NCBI RefSeq assembly: GCF_002813775.1
Contig: NZ_CP020370.1
Location: forward strand, 2,505,501 to 2,569,500
Direction: 5' to 3'
Length of the DNA: 64,000 nt
Source: Candidatus Thiodictyon syntrophicum
GTDB taxonomy: Bacteria > Pseudomonadota > Gammaproteobacteria > Chromatiales > Chromatiaceae
The notes beneath the pieces are model-generated. The model was given only the letters and a program-made list of their open reading frames with translations, was not told the origin of the DNA and ran no database searches. Shown piece by piece: positions 1-10,338 of this stretch (positions are counted from its first letter, which is position 1; each line of letters opens with the position of its first letter). A program made the translations under genes and the position numbers.

Positions 1-308
1 ATGTCATGGTCTGCTGCGGCCCGCTTGAGGCGGAGCCGGACCTCTACTACGAGACGGCGCCGCGCCTGATCGTCGAGGTCCTCTCCCCGCGTACGGCGGC
101 GGCCGACGACGGGGAGAAGCGCATCAACTACCAGACGCTGGGATCCCTGGACGAATACCTCCTGCTCGATCCGGACACCGGTGAGGGCACCCTGTACCGT
201 CGCGGCGAGGCCTTCTGGACGCGCATCCGGCTCGATCGCAATGACGCCTTGGAACTTGGGTCCATCGGATTGCGCGGTACCATGGCCTGGCTCCTCGGCG
301 GCGGCTAA
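1..308 (+). CDS. Uma2-family endonuclease, C-terminal part (cut by window edge)
   Basis: The frame is already open at the first base, so only about the last 101 codons are present. The peptide carries the Uma2 (DUF820) core: a PRLIVEVLSP strand with the acidic residue, then a KRINYQ segment supplying the basic residue, then the EYLLLDPD strand, as in the PD-(D/E)XK nuclease fold of this family. Uma2 proteins are abundant in phototrophs and cyanobacteria; their substrates are mostly unknown. The preceding residues (VMVCCG) match the usual PDVMVV segment of the family, so the missing part is probably about 80-90 N-terminal residues. It is convergent with yceH, with 16 bp between the stops. Confidence 0.8.
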   Translation, partial: VMVCCGPLEAEPDLYYETAPRLIVEVLSPRTAAADDGEKRINYQTLGSLDEYLLLDPDTGEGTLYRRGEAFWTRIRLDRNDALELGSIGLRGTMAWLLGGG

Positions 309-324
309 GGTGCGCGTCCCGGGT

Positions 325-1011
325 TCATTCCTGCTGCGCTGCCAACCCAGTCAATATCCACAGCCGATCCAACTCCGCGCGCAGTTGCGCGACCTGCGCC
401 TCCAGGGCCTCGATGCGGCCGTCCGCGGCGCCGCCGCCGGACAATGACGCGGCCATGGGCACCGCCGCCGCCGCGGCGCTCATGGCCGCGAGTTCGGCCG
501 GGTCCGGCGCGCCGCACAGCAGGTGCAGATAGCGCTCCTCGCGTTTGCCCGGGAGCCGCGGCAGTTCCATCACCAGGGCCGGCCCCCGGTCCATGAGCGC
601 GCGCACCGTCCCGGTCACGGCCGCCAGGTCCGGGAACTCGGCCAGGCGGGCGCTGTTGGTGCGCAGTTCGCCCAGGGTCTGGGGTCCGCGCAGCATGAGC
701 ACGGTGAGCACCGCCTGTTCCTCGCGGCTCAGACGGTAGGTGCCGACCATCTTATGGTCATAGCGTTCCGTGCGCCCGGAGAAGGCGGCGTGGACCAGCC
801 CCCGGCCCCGTAACTGGTTGACCTGGTGGCCGACATCGCCGGGCTCCAGGCTCATCACCGGCTGCCGGCTGCTCTTCTGGTTGCAGGCGTTGACCAGGGC
901 GTTGAGGGTCAGCGGGTATTGTTCCGGGGTGGTGCGCTGTTTCTCCATCAGGCAGCCCAGGATGCGCGCCTCGATGGGGTTGAGCAGGGGTTCGTTCAGG
1001 TCGACGGTCAT
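325..1011 (-). CDS. yceH: YceH family protein (UPF0502/DUF480)
   Basis: The 228-residue protein begins with the hallmark of the YceH family, an LNPIEARILGCLMEK helix followed by YPLTLNALVNACNQKSSR. It continues with two winged-helix-like units (to about residue 165). The C-terminal 50 residues are alanine-rich and end in a helix (RIEALEAQVAQLRAELDRL) that looks like a coiled coil. Length and start agree with the family. The function is not firmly established; a regulatory or DNA-binding role is inferred from the winged helices. The next gene on the same strand, upstream, ends 30 bp before its start. Confidence 0.9.
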   Translation of the reverse strand: MTVDLNEPLLNPIEARILGCLMEKQRTTPEQYPLTLNALVNACNQKSSRQPVMSLEPGDVGHQVNQLRGRGLVHAAFSGRTERYDHKMVGTYRLSREEQAVLTVLMLRGPQTLGELRTNSARLAEFPDLAAVTGTVRALMDRGPALVMELPRLPGKREERYLHLLCGAPDPAELAAMSAAAAAVPMAASLSGGGAADGRIEALEAQVAQLRAELDRLWILTGLAAQQE

Positions 1012-1041
1012 GGCTAGAGGCTCGCGTGGTGGAGGGGCCGC

Positions 1042-1899
1042 TCAGTCGAGCGGCAGGACCCGCAGTTCCACCCGTGCCTGGGTGCTGCGTTGTCCCTGCT
1101 CAGCATACAGGGTGCCGCTGCCGCGCACGGACGCGGTGTCGTCATGCAGTGCCACCGGTATCCAGTCCCCGAGGCGGCCCTGCACCCGGGCCTCGACGTC
1201 GCTGGTCTGAAGCGAGCCATGGGCCCCCAGCGAGTCGGCGCGGGTCGCGACCTCGATGACCACCTGGTCGCCCTGGACCCGGGGTACCACATAGAAGCCG
1301 CTCTCGCTGCGCTGGTAGGTACTGCCCTCGCGGATGACGGCGCCCCCCGGTCCGGCCGCCAGCTCCCGGTAGGCCAGGGGCCGCTCCTGGCCGATAGCAA
1401 TGAAGGCCGGGTGCCCGTCAAGGGCGCGTACCTCCTGGCTGAGGTCGCGGCTGGCGGACCGGTGCCTGGCACCGACTCCGATCCGGCCGGCGCCCGGCCC
1501 GGGTCGGCCGGCCCGCCCCTGGTCAGTGTCCCAGGCGTCGCCGCGCACCGCAATGCCGGCCCCGGTGGTCGCGTCGGCGCGGTCCTGGCGGACCTGGATC
1601 AGCAGGCTGCGCGCGGGCCGGTCCAGGGTGGTCAGGGCGCGCCTGATCTCGGCCAGGTGCGCGGGGGAGGCGCGCACGAAGAGTGTGTTGTTGGCGCCTA
1701 CGACGCTCCCGTCCGGCCCGGCCAGGGGGGCGAGGATCGGTATCAGTTCCTCGGGAAAGCGTGCGCGCAGCTCGATCATCTCGAGCGGATAGTCCGCCGC
1801 CGCGCCGCCGCAGAGGCTGGCGAGGAGCAGACCCGGGACGCCCCACCGGCCGGCCCAGCGCCGGCTAAAGATCGATGCGGCGCAGTTCAATGTCTTCAT
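1042..1899 (-). CDS. exported protein with secretin N-domain-like segment
   Basis: I start this at the ATG at 1899, because an Arg-rich n-region, a hydrophobic stretch (GVPGLLLASLCGGAAA) and an AxA-type cleavage site follow at once. Residues 36-110 (YPLEMIELRARFPEELIPIL to RSLLIQVRQ) resemble the short N-domain of secretins (NolW type): a beta strand, a helix of LIPILAPL type, an NNTLFVRASPAHLAEIRRAL segment and then LDRPARSLLIQV. The rest (about 175 residues) is beta-rich with no motif I recognise. The protein lacks the secretin channel domain, so it is probably a periplasmic or outer-membrane-associated partner. The start lies inside the end of the upstream gene (35-bp overlap), which suggests translational coupling. 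Confidence 0.6.
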   Translation of the reverse strand: MKTLNCAASIFSRRWAGRWGVPGLLLASLCGGAAADYPLEMIELRARFPEELIPILAPLAGPDGSVVGANNTLFVRASPAHLAEIRRALTTLDRPARSLLIQVRQDRADATTGAGIAVRGDAWDTDQGRAGRPGPGAGRIGVGARHRSASRDLSQEVRALDGHPAFIAIGQERPLAYRELAAGPGGAVIREGSTYQRSESGFYVVPRVQGDQVVIEVATRADSLGAHGSLQTSDVEARVQGRLGDWIPVALHDDTASVRGSGTLYAEQGQRSTQARVELRVLPLD

Positions 1900-2410
1900 T
1901 ACTGTGCTCCCAGATCGCGTCAAAGTCGGCGCGCAGACGCCGCGCCGCGCCGGGTGCCCGCCACTCCACCAGGGCCGCGTGGCGGTCGGCGAGTCGGCGC
2001 AGACAATAGCCAGTGCCGTCACTGATGAGAAAGGCGTCCATCCGGGTGCGGAAGTCCTCGGCCACGCGCCGGATGGCGATGCGCGAAGGCAGGCGGCGGC
2101 TCAACCCGATCAGGCGGTGCCCGGCGCGCACCGGGGCCAGTGGCTCGAACACCAGCACCCGCACCGGGAACTGGGGCCGGGCCAGGGCGAGATGCCGCAC
2201 CGCGTCCAAGAACGGGACTTGATCGTACAGGTCGGGGTCCAGGTCGCGGCTGAAGAGCAGCAGTTCCCGCTGTGTGTCCACGGCAAGACGCAGGCACGCC
2301 TCCCGGATCGACAGGAGGTCGGTGAGTCGCAGCGCGGTGCCGCCGTGGGGCCGCAGCGACGGCGTGGGCCAGGCCGGGGCGGGGGGCGGGGGAGGGTGTT
2401 GCACGGTCAT
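1865..2410 (-). CDS. hypothetical protein, DUF7931-like
   Basis: This is a 181-residue cytosolic protein. After a proline-rich N-terminus it has a REACLRLAVDTQRELLLFSRDLDPDLYD segment, a PVRVLVFEP strand and a GHRLIGLSRRL helix. That layout resembles the phospholipase-D-like fold fragment annotated as DUF7931, but I see no HKD motif. A good Shine-Dalgarno (GGACAGGAG) sits immediately before the ATG. Its 3' end overlaps the downstream exported protein by 35 bp, so the two are probably co-translated. The catalytic role is unknown; the family call is from memory of its pattern and is tentative. Confidence 0.6.
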   Translation of the reverse strand: MTVQHPPPPPAPAWPTPSLRPHGGTALRLTDLLSIREACLRLAVDTQRELLLFSRDLDPDLYDQVPFLDAVRHLALARPQFPVRVLVFEPLAPVRAGHRLIGLSRRLPSRIAIRRVAEDFRTRMDAFLISDGTGYCLRRLADRHAALVEWRAPGAARRLRADFDAIWEHSNEDIELRRIDL

Positions 2411-2481
2411 CTCCTGTCCGGGGCAGTGGAGCCAGGGTTCGGATCATCACCAGAAAGAGCGGTCATCTGTGGATTTTATGG

Positions 2482-3684
2482 TTATTGCAACGGCGGCCGC
2501 CCGCAGCCAATGATCCCATAGTGCCCGTGATTGTAGAGGGTACAGAGGACCTCCAGGCAGGCGGGTTGATTCAGCCAGGGGGCCAACTGCTCCCACTCGA
2601 GGGTGTGCGACTCGCACAGCAGTTGCGCGAAACCGTGGCACGCCGACGGCAGCCGGTGGGTTTCGCCGCCGACGAACAGCAGCAGCGGCGCCTGGTCCAG
2701 GGCGCTGAACAGGACCCGCGAGGGCCCGCGCGCGAGCCCCCCACGCCGCTCGATCAGGGCGCGCAGGCCGAGCGCCGTCAGGGGAACCGCCGCCGCCGCG
2801 ACCGCCAGGTGCTCCTTGGGCCTGCTCAGGTGGGCGCCGAACCAGGCGGCGAAGGCCTCGTCGTCGGCCCCGCCCAGGGCCTCCTCGATCCGGCGACGGA
2901 TATGCGTCAGCACGCTCGCGGGAACCTCGCCGCGATGGTGATGCGGTTGCGGGTCGGGGTCCCGGTAGCGGGCTTGGGGCAGGCGGGTCCTGATGGCGTG
3001 GTCGCACCAGGCGCCGGCCAGTTCCTGCCAGAGCGGCGCGCGCAGGGCCACCGACCAGGTCAGGCCGGGACCCTCGGCGATCCCCCAGTGAGGCACCCCG
3101 GCGGGCAGATAGAGGCAGTCCCCGGGCGCCAGCACCCACTGGTCCTGCGCCTGGAAGTGCGCCAGGATCGGTAGATCCAGGCCGGGAACGCAGGGGGCCG
3201 CAGGGTCCGGGTGGGGATCGATACGCCAGCGGTGGCGGCCCTCGGCCTGGATCACGAAGACATCGACGGCATCGACTTGGGGCCCCACCGAACCCTGATC
3301 CGCGGCGAGGCTGAACGTGATGTCGTCCAGCCGCCACAGCGGCAGGAAATCGAAGTGATCGAGCAGCAGGGCGACCTCCGGGACCAGTTTGTCGACGTCG
3401 CGCACCTGCAGGGTCCAGTGGGACTCGGGCAGGGCGGCGAACAGGGCCTCGTCGAAGGGGCCGTGGCGCACCTCCCAGGGGCGCACACCCCGCTCGAGGA
3501 CGAGGCGCGACTCCACCCGCGGTGCACCGGCCAGCCCGGCCAGATCGGCGCCGCGCAGGGGCGAGCGCAGGCCGGGCAGGGCATCGCGCATCAGCAGCGG
3601 CCGCCGTTGCCAGAACTCGCGCAGGAAGTCGGAGGCGGTCAGTCCGGGCGGAAATTCGAGTCGCTTCGGTATGGTGCTGGACAT
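2482..3684 (-). CDS. roxA: cupin/JmjC ribosomal oxygenase, RoxA (YcfD)-like, with altered iron site
   Basis: The 400-residue protein matches the YcfD/RoxA family of 2-oxoglutarate/Fe(II) oxygenases, which hydroxylate an arginine of ribosomal protein uL16. It has the N-terminal DFLREFWQRRPLLMR segment, a double-stranded beta-helix core (about 95-210) and a C-terminal winged-helix region. The family binds iron through HxD...H. Here the sequence is GPQVDAVDVF (residues 134-143) followed by LPAGVPHW (193-200). D138 and H199 are in place, but the first histidine is Q136 (codon CAA), so one iron ligand is missing. It may be catalytically dead, altered, or misassigned in detail. It is oriented away from the OmpA-family gene; no partner is evident. 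Confidence 0.83.
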   Translation of the reverse strand: MSSTIPKRLEFPPGLTASDFLREFWQRRPLLMRDALPGLRSPLRGADLAGLAGAPRVESRLVLERGVRPWEVRHGPFDEALFAALPESHWTLQVRDVDKLVPEVALLLDHFDFLPLWRLDDITFSLAADQGSVGPQVDAVDVFVIQAEGRHRWRIDPHPDPAAPCVPGLDLPILAHFQAQDQWVLAPGDCLYLPAGVPHWGIAEGPGLTWSVALRAPLWQELAGAWCDHAIRTRLPQARYRDPDPQPHHHRGEVPASVLTHIRRRIEEALGGADDEAFAAWFGAHLSRPKEHLAVAAAAVPLTALGLRALIERRGGLARGPSRVLFSALDQAPLLLFVGGETHRLPSACHGFAQLLCESHTLEWEQLAPWLNQPACLEVLCTLYNHGHYGIIGCGRPPLQ

Positions 3685-4155
3685 CGGGCTTACTGATCAG
3701 GGCAGACTAAGGGTTGACGGGGCCTGGCCGACCCGCGGCGGGACCGCGGAGGCTCCGGGTCACCGCCCATCGGGGGACCGCTACAATGCGGTTCTGTGTC
3801 GAGAACACAACAGTCAAACCCCTCTGGTAGGGCCGTACCTGGTCGAATAACGGGCATTTTGCCGACCCTCCTGTTGCGTCTGCAGCTCATCCGTTGCAAA
3901 TATGCTGCTGCGAGGAAAAAAAGTTGCACTTTTGTCTGCGTGCTGGGCTAAAATCTCAGCGTCCGAATGTTCAGTCCGCAGACCTTGCCCAGGTCCAACC
4001 CATCGCAACTGCCGTGTCGGGAGTTCGGTGAGGTGGCAACCGAGGTAGCGCGGCGCCGACGGCCAGGTCCGGTGTGGCTTTTTCCCGGCCTGGTGTGACC
4101 GCCAAGCCGCATTCTCGACCGAACTCCCTCAACTGATCGCAACAGGAAACACAAG
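3685..4155. other. divergent intergenic region with a probable promoter for the OmpA-family gene
   Basis: I see no convincing gene in these 471 bp between roxA and the OmpA-family gene. On the + strand, TTGCAC (3924-3929) and TAAAAT (3949-3954) could form a sigma-70 promoter, although the 19-bp spacer is long. If used, transcription would start near 3961 and leave a GC-rich leader of roughly 195 nt before the ATG. No riboswitch class was recognised. Confidence 0.4.
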
Positions 4156-4782
4156 ATGCGCAAAGACAAGAAGACCTTCCGCGTCGTCGCCCTGGCCGCC
4201 CCGCTGGTCATGGCCACCATGCTGGCAGCCCCGGTCAGCGTCAACGCCGCCGATTCGATTGGCCTTTACTGGAAGGCCGCGCCGACCAACACCGCCTGGG
4301 TCAACTCCGTCGGCGAGTGCTGGCAGGGGCAGGACGGTGAAAAGCTGCCCCCCTGCACTGACACCTTCGTGCCTCATGCCCCGCTGGTCATGCGCCTGCT
4401 GTTTGAGTTGGATCGGTACCAGCTCAACCAGATCCGCAATCCCCAGGAACTGCGCAAGCTCGACGACCTGATCAAGGAATTCCAGGCGACCCCGCGTGAG
4501 GAGCAGGTCACCATCGTCGGTCATACCGACAAGCTGGGCAGCCTGCCGCACAACCAGGTACTGAGCGAGAACCGTGCCGCCACCATCAAGCAGTACATGA
4601 TCGACCGCGGTTACCCCGCCTCGGCCATCCGTGAGGTCAAGGGCGTGGCCTGGGAGGGCGGCAACGATGTCGCCGCCGACGGCGCCGTCATCGATCTGGG
4701 TCCCCTGGAAAACAATCCCCTGCGCCGCCGCGTGGTCGTGACCGAGCTCGGCCCGGAGGCGCTTCAGCAGTACTCCCAATAG
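4156..4782 (+). CDS. OmpA-family peptidoglycan-binding protein
   Basis: This is a 208-residue exported protein. Residues 1-31 are a typical Sec signal (KDKK n-region, hydrophobic core, VNA before the mature Ala). A short N-terminal segment contains two cysteines (about C56 and C69) that could pair. The OmpA C-terminal domain fills about residues 85-200, with LLFELDRYQL, VTIVGHTDKLGS and the LSENRAATIKQYM helix. The Asp of HTD and the Arg of NRA are the usual diaminopimelate-binding pair. There is no beta-barrel, so it is probably a periplasmic cell-wall anchor. A GGAAAC sequence lies 9 bp before the ATG. A strong terminator 209 bp downstream makes this a monocistronic unit. Confidence 0.9.
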   Translation: MRKDKKTFRVVALAAPLVMATMLAAPVSVNAADSIGLYWKAAPTNTAWVNSVGECWQGQDGEKLPPCTDTFVPHAPLVMRLLFELDRYQLNQIRNPQELRKLDDLIKEFQATPREEQVTIVGHTDKLGSLPHNQVLSENRAATIKQYMIDRGYPASAIREVKGVAWEGGNDVAADGAVIDLGPLENNPLRRRVVVTELGPEALQQYSQ

Positions 4783-4990
4783 TCGTCCGGTCCCGGATCG
4801 GTCCCAAGGGCGCCGCTCCGGAGCTGTCTAAGGAATCCACCGCTGCCGGGCGCCGCAAGGTGCCCGCGCCCCACTCGAACCGAAACCTGTCGCTGACCCT
4901 GTTGGTTGCGACACTGGTTCCTGCGGTTGGAAGAAAGGGATGACACCCCGCCAATAAGCCTCATCCCCCCCGACGGAGGCTTAAAGGACG

Positions 4991-5026
4991 ACCGGCCCCC
5001 GGGTTTCCCGGGGGCCGGTTTTTTTT
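4991..5026 (+). terminator. rho-independent terminator
   Basis: A perfect 13-bp GC-rich stem (ACCGGCCCCCGGG / CCCGGGGGCCGGT) with a TTT loop is followed by an uninterrupted run of T. It ends the OmpA-family transcript or a short RNA from the 209 bp after that gene. Confidence 0.92.
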
Positions 5027-5054
5027 GCTCTTCGCGTCCACTGTGGTGCCATCT

Positions 5055-5173
<119 letters not shown>

Positions 5174-5182
5174 TGTGTTTAG

Positions 5183-6824
<1,642 letters not shown>

Positions 6825-6825
6825 A

Positions 6826-8580
6826 TCACCCTTGGCGTCGCACCGCTTGGGCGTGCCGCAGGGGATCTGCCGCGGCCGATTCGGTTGCCGCGGCGGGTGC
6901 GGGCGCCTCGCTGACGGGCTCCAGCGCCTGATCGAAGTAGCTGTAGCCGGGACGCTCCAGGTCCTTTCTCACTTTCCGGTAAAGGCGCCAGACCCGCCAG
7001 GCATAGGCAAGCAGCCCGGTGTAGGTGCACCACATCTCCCCGACCCGTCGTGGGTAGAAAACCCAGGGGCGCTCGCGGGGCAGTCCCGGCCGGCGCTCGG
7101 TGCGGACCTTGCGCCGCAGAAACCCGCCCTGGAGCGGGTGTACGCGCTCGAACTTGAAGCAGCCGTAAAACTCGAGTGCGATCTCCATGATACGCTTGTG
7201 GTTGCGGTCGAAGGCCGCGGCACGCCGCATCAGGGTCTCCAGGTGCGCCATCGAGTAATAGCTGTCCCAGGCCGCCCGATAAACCCCCTGCCATTGCGCC
7301 TTGGTCATCCGCGGGTGGGTGGTGCAGACGTGCTCCAGGTCATAGATGTTGAGGTCCGGGTCCAGCGGCGCGCCTTGCGCGTGCAGTGCCTGGTGGTCGG
7401 CCGAGCCGGGCAGGGGGGTCAGGCAGAAAAACTCCAGGATGTCGAGCGGCAGTTCCCGTTTGATGGTCTCGATATCGGCCAGGATGCTTTGCGGCGTATC
7501 ATCCGGAAAACCCAGGATGTAGCCGCAATAGGTGGTCACCCGCTGCCGCTGCCAGGCGAGCAGCATGGCGCGGTAGTTGGCGATCTTGTTCTGTTTCTTG
7601 TTGGCGGACTTGAGATTGGCCGGATTGATGTTCTCCAGCCCCAGGAAGACCCGGGAGACGCCTGCCGCCCGCGCCTTGGCGACGAAGCCCGGCAGGGTGT
7701 GACACATGGTGTCCACCTGGATCGTGAAGTTGAATTTGACCCCGAGTTCGCGCCGCACCGCGGCGATGCGATCGAAGATCGGCTCCCAGTTGCGGTTGCG
7801 GGAAAAATTATCATCGGTGATGAAATAGTGCCGGATGCCGTGGGCCAGGTTGGCACGCAGCAGGCGCTCGATGTCGTCCGGGTCGCGGAAGCGTGAGGTG
7901 CGCCCCTGGACATTGATGATGGTGCAGAAACTGCACAGGAAGGGGCAGCCGCGCCCGGCGTCGAAGGTGCCGGGCATGGGGGCATAGCGCCGCGCCACCT
8001 CCGGCGGGAGATAGGGCAGGGACTGGCCTTGCAGTTGCGGCAGTTGATCCATGAAGTTGTAGAGCGGCGCCAGGCGCCGCTCATAGGCCGCCCGCAGCAG
8101 GTCCGCGAAGTGCCCCTCCGCCTCGCCCGCGAACAGGGTGATGCCGAGCGCCATCGCCTCGCGCAGTTCCGGGGGGACCTGCGGCAGCATGGCGAGCACG
8201 CCGCTGACATGAAAGCCCCCGAGCGCGACCTGGACCCCCGCGGCGCGAAAGCGGCGCGCCAGGTCCATGGCACGGGGGAACTGGTTGGACTGCACCCCCA
8301 CCAGACACACCAGGCCCCCGCCGGGGTTACGCTGGAGGCGGCGGACGATCTGCGCCACCGGCACCACCGTGTTGGTCTCGTCGTAGGCGTTGATGAGGAT
8401 TTCCACGCCCGCGCCCAGGGCCGCCGCCTGGTTGGCATTGCGCGCGAGACCGTAGAGGCTCGCCAGCGAGTTGGATGGAATCCACGCCTTGACCCACTGA
8501 ATCACATAGCCGTCATCGTCGTAGTGGGATGGCTTGATGAGCTCGACCTGAAAGCGCGTGGTCGGCCTGGTGCTGTGCAT
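6826..8580 (-). CDS. B12-binding-domain radical SAM protein
   Basis: This 584-residue enzyme starts at MHSTRPTTRF (8580). The first 160 residues form a Rossmann-like cobalamin-binding-type domain. A radical SAM core follows, with the cluster motif CPFLCSFC (C212, C216, C219) in a GRGCPFLCSFC context. Further core strands are visible (HYFITDDNFSRN, VSRVFLGLENINP, GYILGFPDDT), and the C-terminal roughly 150 residues form a helical extension. Enzymes of this class methylate or rearrange unactivated carbons, but the substrate cannot be read from the sequence. An upstream in-frame extension to 8910 was rejected because it is low-complexity and crosses a hairpin. There is no operon partner, so the pathway is unknown. 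Confidence 0.88.
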   Translation of the reverse strand: MHSTRPTTRFQVELIKPSHYDDDGYVIQWVKAWIPSNSLASLYGLARNANQAAALGAGVEILINAYDETNTVVPVAQIVRRLQRNPGGGLVCLVGVQSNQFPRAMDLARRFRAAGVQVALGGFHVSGVLAMLPQVPPELREAMALGITLFAGEAEGHFADLLRAAYERRLAPLYNFMDQLPQLQGQSLPYLPPEVARRYAPMPGTFDAGRGCPFLCSFCTIINVQGRTSRFRDPDDIERLLRANLAHGIRHYFITDDNFSRNRNWEPIFDRIAAVRRELGVKFNFTIQVDTMCHTLPGFVAKARAAGVSRVFLGLENINPANLKSANKKQNKIANYRAMLLAWQRQRVTTYCGYILGFPDDTPQSILADIETIKRELPLDILEFFCLTPLPGSADHQALHAQGAPLDPDLNIYDLEHVCTTHPRMTKAQWQGVYRAAWDSYYSMAHLETLMRRAAAFDRNHKRIMEIALEFYGCFKFERVHPLQGGFLRRKVRTERRPGLPRERPWVFYPRRVGEMWCTYTGLLAYAWRVWRLYRKVRKDLERPGYSYFDQALEPVSEAPAPAAATESAAADPLRHAQAVRRQG

Positions 8581-9238
8581 GAGAGACCCCTGTCGCTGCG
8601 GCGGCATCGTGGCCGCTGTGCCGCCAGCCAAACGCGCATCATAGGCCCGCCGCCCTGCCAGAGAAACCCCGTCCCTGTCTGCGCCGGCGACGCGTAAGAG
8701 AAGACGCCGACTCGCCACTGGGAGTTGGCGAATCAGCGTCTTCTCGGTCCTGCGTCTGCGGCGACCCGGTGCGTCCCTCGGCGGTCCTCTGCGTCCCTCG
8801 GCGGTCCTGGAGTTTTTTCGGTTTGGTGCTGACTGTGGCCTTCGGCGCCTGCTGGGGGTTAGTGCTGCCTGTCTGTGCGTTCTTCGGCATTGCCTCTTTT
8901 CCGTCACCATAGTCGAAGCACTCGTCGTGCCAGATACTCAGGCCAGCAAAACCATAGGGTTGCACCCTGTCTAAGCACAAGGTGACGAAGCGCGCGGTCA
9001 ACAGGTGACGCGTTTGGTTAGGCGCCGGCGAGGGTCGCCGCACGCGCCGCGGCCGGCCACCGCAGAAATTGCCGCAAAGACCGAGAACATTGCCGCAATG
9101 CCCTGGTGAGACGCGCCGCCCTCGCTTAGCCTGGTGCCAGGCCGACGGACGCCCTCGGGTGCCGGTCCGTCATCACGCGGCACGGCGGTGCCGGAGTCCC
9201 CGCCCGCGGTCCTCGGGCCTCCCGACACCAGGTAACCC
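8581..9238. other. gene-free region with hairpin and 20-bp direct repeats
   Basis: I find no supportable gene in these 658 bp. A near-perfect 22-bp stem (GAGAAGACGCCGACTCGCCA and its complement, 8698-8745) is followed by two head-to-tail copies of GCGTCCCTCGGCGGTCCTCT (8771-8810). The remaining sequence is GC-rich and unremarkable. An open frame across it encodes only Arg/Thr/Gln-rich low-complexity sequence. Confidence 0.7.
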
Positions 9239-9600
9239 ATGACGCCAAAGCCCCGTTCAGTGACCGCCATGCTGGTCGCCGCCTTGCTCCGGCCCGCCCA
9301 GGCGGTGGACCTGTTGCCGACGGGCGTGATCGCACCCCCGCCCGGTATCACCATGGTCCAGTTGTCCTATCTGTCGAGCCGCCGCGGCGATCTGTACCGG
9401 GACGGGGTACGCCAACCCCTCGACACCAGGCTGACGCTCGATCAACTGCAACTGCGCGTGGGGCGGGCCTTCGCCTGGCGCGCCCACCCCTCCTATGCCT
9501 ATGCGTAACTGGCCGAGCGGCGCCTGGAGCCCGGCGGCACCCTGTCGTCTCTGGAGCGCGGCTCCGGTCTCGGCGATCTGACCTTGGTCCTGGCCACCAC
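9239..9600 (+). pseudogene. outer-membrane 'MetA-pathway phenol degradation'-type protein, 5' remnant
   Basis: The frame begins with a signal-like N-terminus (TAMLVAALLRPAQA) and then the family-like segment LPTGVIAPPPGITMVQLSYL. It reaches an in-frame TAA at 9506-9508. In the same frame the coding pattern continues after the stop (LAERRLEPGGTLSSLERG, then SGLGDLTLVLA), so the stop looks like a point mutation. Homology ends near 9600, where a GGDEF fragment begins in another frame. Intact family members are about 300 residues, so at least half of this gene is gone. The family call rests on the N-terminal pattern and the GDLTL segment. Confidence 0.6.
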
Positions 9601-9753
9601 TGCACCGCCTCGCTGGGCGTTACCCTGTTCAATGGCAAGGACGGCACCGCCGAGGACATCTTCAGACAGGCCGATCTGGCGATGTATCAGGGCAAGGCGA
9701 ATGGTCGCGACCAGGCCCGGGTCTATGCCGCCGCCGGTGCCGAAGTGGCATAG
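9601..9753 (+). pseudogene. GGDEF (diguanylate cyclase) domain, C-terminal remnant
   Basis: The 50 codons read TASLGVTLFNGKDGTAED then IFRQADLAMYQGKANGRDQ and stop at TAG. This is the C-terminal end of a GGDEF domain: the SxGV strand and the ADxAMYxxKxxGRD helix. The GGDEF active-site loop and everything before it are missing. It abuts the preceding outer-membrane remnant directly but in a different frame, which indicates a deletion fusion. No activity is expected. Confidence 0.75.
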
Positions 9754-9886
9754 TCGGTTCCTCACCGATAGTCCCTGGCACGGGATTGCGGATTGCGGCC
9801 GCCTGCCGAGGCATTGGTAACGAATCGAGAACAAGTTAAACACATGCATCGGCCGACGCGCCGTATCGCGCACCCCAAGGCCGGGA

Positions 9887-10078
9887 TCAGGCGACCTTCG
9901 ACAGTGCGCCCGGGCCGACACCGAAACGCTGCTTGAAGGCCCGGGCGAGGTCCCGCCCGTCGTAGCAGTCGACCGCCGCCGCGGCGGTTTCGACGCTATG
10001 GTGGCCCTGCTCCAACAGGCCGCGCGCCCGTTGCAGGCGTTGCTCGCGCAGGTAGCCGAAGACGGTCATCCCCAGGTG
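9887..10078 (-). pseudogene. AraC-type helix-turn-helix C-terminal remnant
   Basis: The 60-residue frame (from 10069) reads MTVFGYLREQRLQRARGLLE, then HHSVETAAAAVDCYDGRDLARAFKQRFGVGPGA. This is the second half of an AraC/XylS DNA-binding domain; in-frame codons for HLG precede it. It directly follows the truncated response regulator but one frame away. The two probably come from one response regulator with an AraC output, or from neighbouring genes, joined by deletion. Confidence 0.7.
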
Positions 10079-10338
10079 TTCCCGTCGAGCCCGGGCATCC
10101 CGATATCGAGCAGGATCAGGTCCGGTCGCAAGCGTCCGGCGATGTGCAGCCCGGTCGCACCGTCGCGCGCACTCAAGACCCCCAGACCGTGCTCGCGCAG
10201 GATCTCCAGCGCGAGGCGCAGGTTATCCGGCTCGTCGTCGATGACCAACAGGGTCCCATCGTCGGTGGCGGGGATCATCTCAGCGTCCTGGGCGTCGTTG
10301 TCGTTGTCGTTGTCGTATTCGCTTTCCCGCCGGGTCAT
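10066..10338 (-). pseudogene. response-regulator receiver domain, truncated
   Basis: The 90-residue frame starts with an ATG that overlaps the kinase stop (ATGA). It reads a linker EYDNDNDNDAQDAE encoded by a CGTTGT hexamer repeat, then a receiver start TLLVIDDEPDNLRLALEILR and the phosphoacceptor strand PDLILLDIGMPGLDG. It ends abruptly in NTWG-stop. The last third of the receiver domain (Thr/Ser and Lys residues) is missing. The acidic pair and the phospho-Asp are present, but the fold is incomplete. Confidence 0.72.

Noticed and set aside
4783-4990. A small RNA gene between the OmpA gene and the terminator
   Set aside because: No separate promoter was visible; the 209 bp are more simply the 3' untranslated region, though a 3'-derived RNA cannot be excluded.
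8639-9043. 134-codon minus-strand frame between the radical SAM gene and the graveyard
   Set aside because: It runs through a hairpin and two 20-bp direct repeats and encodes Arg/Thr/Gln-rich sequence without family features.
9239-9508. Treating the 89-codon frame as a small intact protein
   Set aside because: Coding similarity continues in the same frame past the stop, so it is a truncated remnant.
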